Source of the DNA: Caulobacteraceae bacterium
Lineage (GTDB): Bacteria; Pseudomonadota; Alphaproteobacteria; Caulobacterales; Caulobacteraceae
Reading direction: 5' to 3'
Assembly (NCBI GenBank): GCA_947479185.1
Contig: CANJYY010000204.1
Coordinates: 1-5,581, forward strand
Length of the DNA stretch: 5,581 bases
Shown here in pieces: positions 5,320 to 5,581 of the stretch. The position numbers and the translations under genes were made by a program. Within the stretch, counting starts at the first letter, position 1. The number at the start of each line of letters is the position of its first letter. The notes beneath the pieces were generated by a model, which saw only the letters and a list, made by a program, of their open reading frames with translations, did not search any database and had not been told where the DNA came from.

Positions 5320-5581
5320 TCACGCCAGCAGCGGCTCCAGCTCGTAGTGATAGCCGAACAGGCCCTGGGCCCCGCCGGTGTGCAGGAAGACCACGGTCTC
5401 GCCGGCGAAGGCGTCGGCCCTGGCCAGGGCGATCAGCCCCTTCATCGCCTTGCCGGTATAGACGGGGTCGAGCAGCAGGCCTTCGGTCCGCGCCGCCAGC
5501 ATCAAGGCGTCGGCCACGCCCTGGTCGATCAGGCCGTAGCCGGCGCCGACAAAGTCGCAGTCGGCCACGACCATCTCCCGC
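5320..5581 (-). CDS. D-cysteine desulfhydrase / ACC deaminase family enzyme, C-terminal end (5' part outside window)
   Basis: About 86 C-terminal residues of a PLP-dependent enzyme normally near 330 residues long. The frame runs off the right edge, and the ATG at 5574 is internal. Motifs in order: VGAGYG, ARTEGLLLDPVYTGKAM, and VVFLHTGGAQGLFGY. The tyrosines of GYG and DPVY are 26 residues apart, as are Tyr268 and Tyr294 of Pseudomonas ACC deaminase. The residues that distinguish the two activities point to the desulfhydrase: T follows DPVY where ACC deaminase has Glu295, and HTGG has T where it has Leu322. The expected reaction is D-cysteine to pyruvate, sulfide and ammonia, in the cytoplasm. 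The racemase-family gene follows on the same strand 143 bases on, separated by the repeat pair. Confidence is high for the family and moderate for the substrate. Confidence 0.88.
   Translation of the reverse strand, partial: REMVVADCDFVGAGYGLIDQGVADALMLAARTEGLLLDPVYTGKAMKGLIALARADAFAGETVVFLHTGGAQGLFGYHYELEPLLA

Noticed and set aside
5177..5323. 49-codon N-terminal extension of the racemase
   Set aside because: The extension translates the REP-like elements (RHPEERASSERLEGR) and overlaps the stop of the upstream gene; the family start MKTLGVLGGMGP is at 5176.
5320..5581. ACC deaminase as the specific assignment
   Set aside because: The residues expected to be Glu and Leu in ACC deaminase are both threonine here (DPVYT, HTGG), which fits D-cysteine desulfhydrase better.

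Overview
The window looks like chromosomal DNA from a GC-rich alphaproteobacterium, most likely of the Caulobacter/Brevundimonas/Phenylobacterium group. This is inferred from the very high GC with G/C-biased third codon positions, the gene families present, and a pair of small palindromic repeats of a type I associate with alphaproteobacterial genomes, including Caulobacter. There was no database search, so the assignment rests on recognition alone.

Layout, left to right. (1) Positions 3-1964, + strand: the C-terminal part of a large RTX (haemolysin-type, calcium-binding) protein. It has 48 nonapeptide repeats in unbroken register, a spacer module, a second short RTX block, and a serralysin-like C-terminal domain expected to lead it through a type I secretion system. 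The N-terminus, and any catalytic or adhesive domain, lies outside the window. A perfect 13-bp hairpin follows its stop codon. (2) 2047-2334, +: a pterin-4a-carbinolamine dehydratase (phhB). (3) 2419-3813, +: a 12-TM sugar:cation symporter of the GPH/MelB type within the MFS fold. (4) 3826-3865: a hairpin between convergent genes, probably a shared terminator. (5) 3918-4391, -: a small exported YbjN-domain protein with four cysteines in the mature part. (6) 4502-5176, -: an aspartate/glutamate racemase-family enzyme with both catalytic cysteines. (7) 5202-5315: two inverted copies of a palindromic repeat. (8) 5320-5581, -: the C-terminal end of a PLP enzyme of the D-cysteine desulfhydrase / ACC deaminase family, whose active-site signature points to D-cysteine desulfhydrase.

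How the genes relate. The two enzymes on the right are co-directional, with the desulfhydrase upstream of the racemase, and both act on amino-acid stereoisomers. They may form a small D-amino-acid operon interrupted by the repeat pair. The left and middle genes have no evident shared pathway: the RTX protein is not accompanied by type I secretion genes here, and the carbinolamine dehydratase has no phenylalanine hydroxylase beside it. I see no RNA gene, CRISPR array, insertion sequence or phage gene. There is no intergenic stretch over 300 bases; the longest, 143 bases, is filled mainly by the repeat pair.

I did not find a convincing previously undescribed system. The most interesting items are the structure-preserving base changes between the two palindromic repeats, the higher-order duplication in the RTX array, and the desulfhydrase-racemase pairing.
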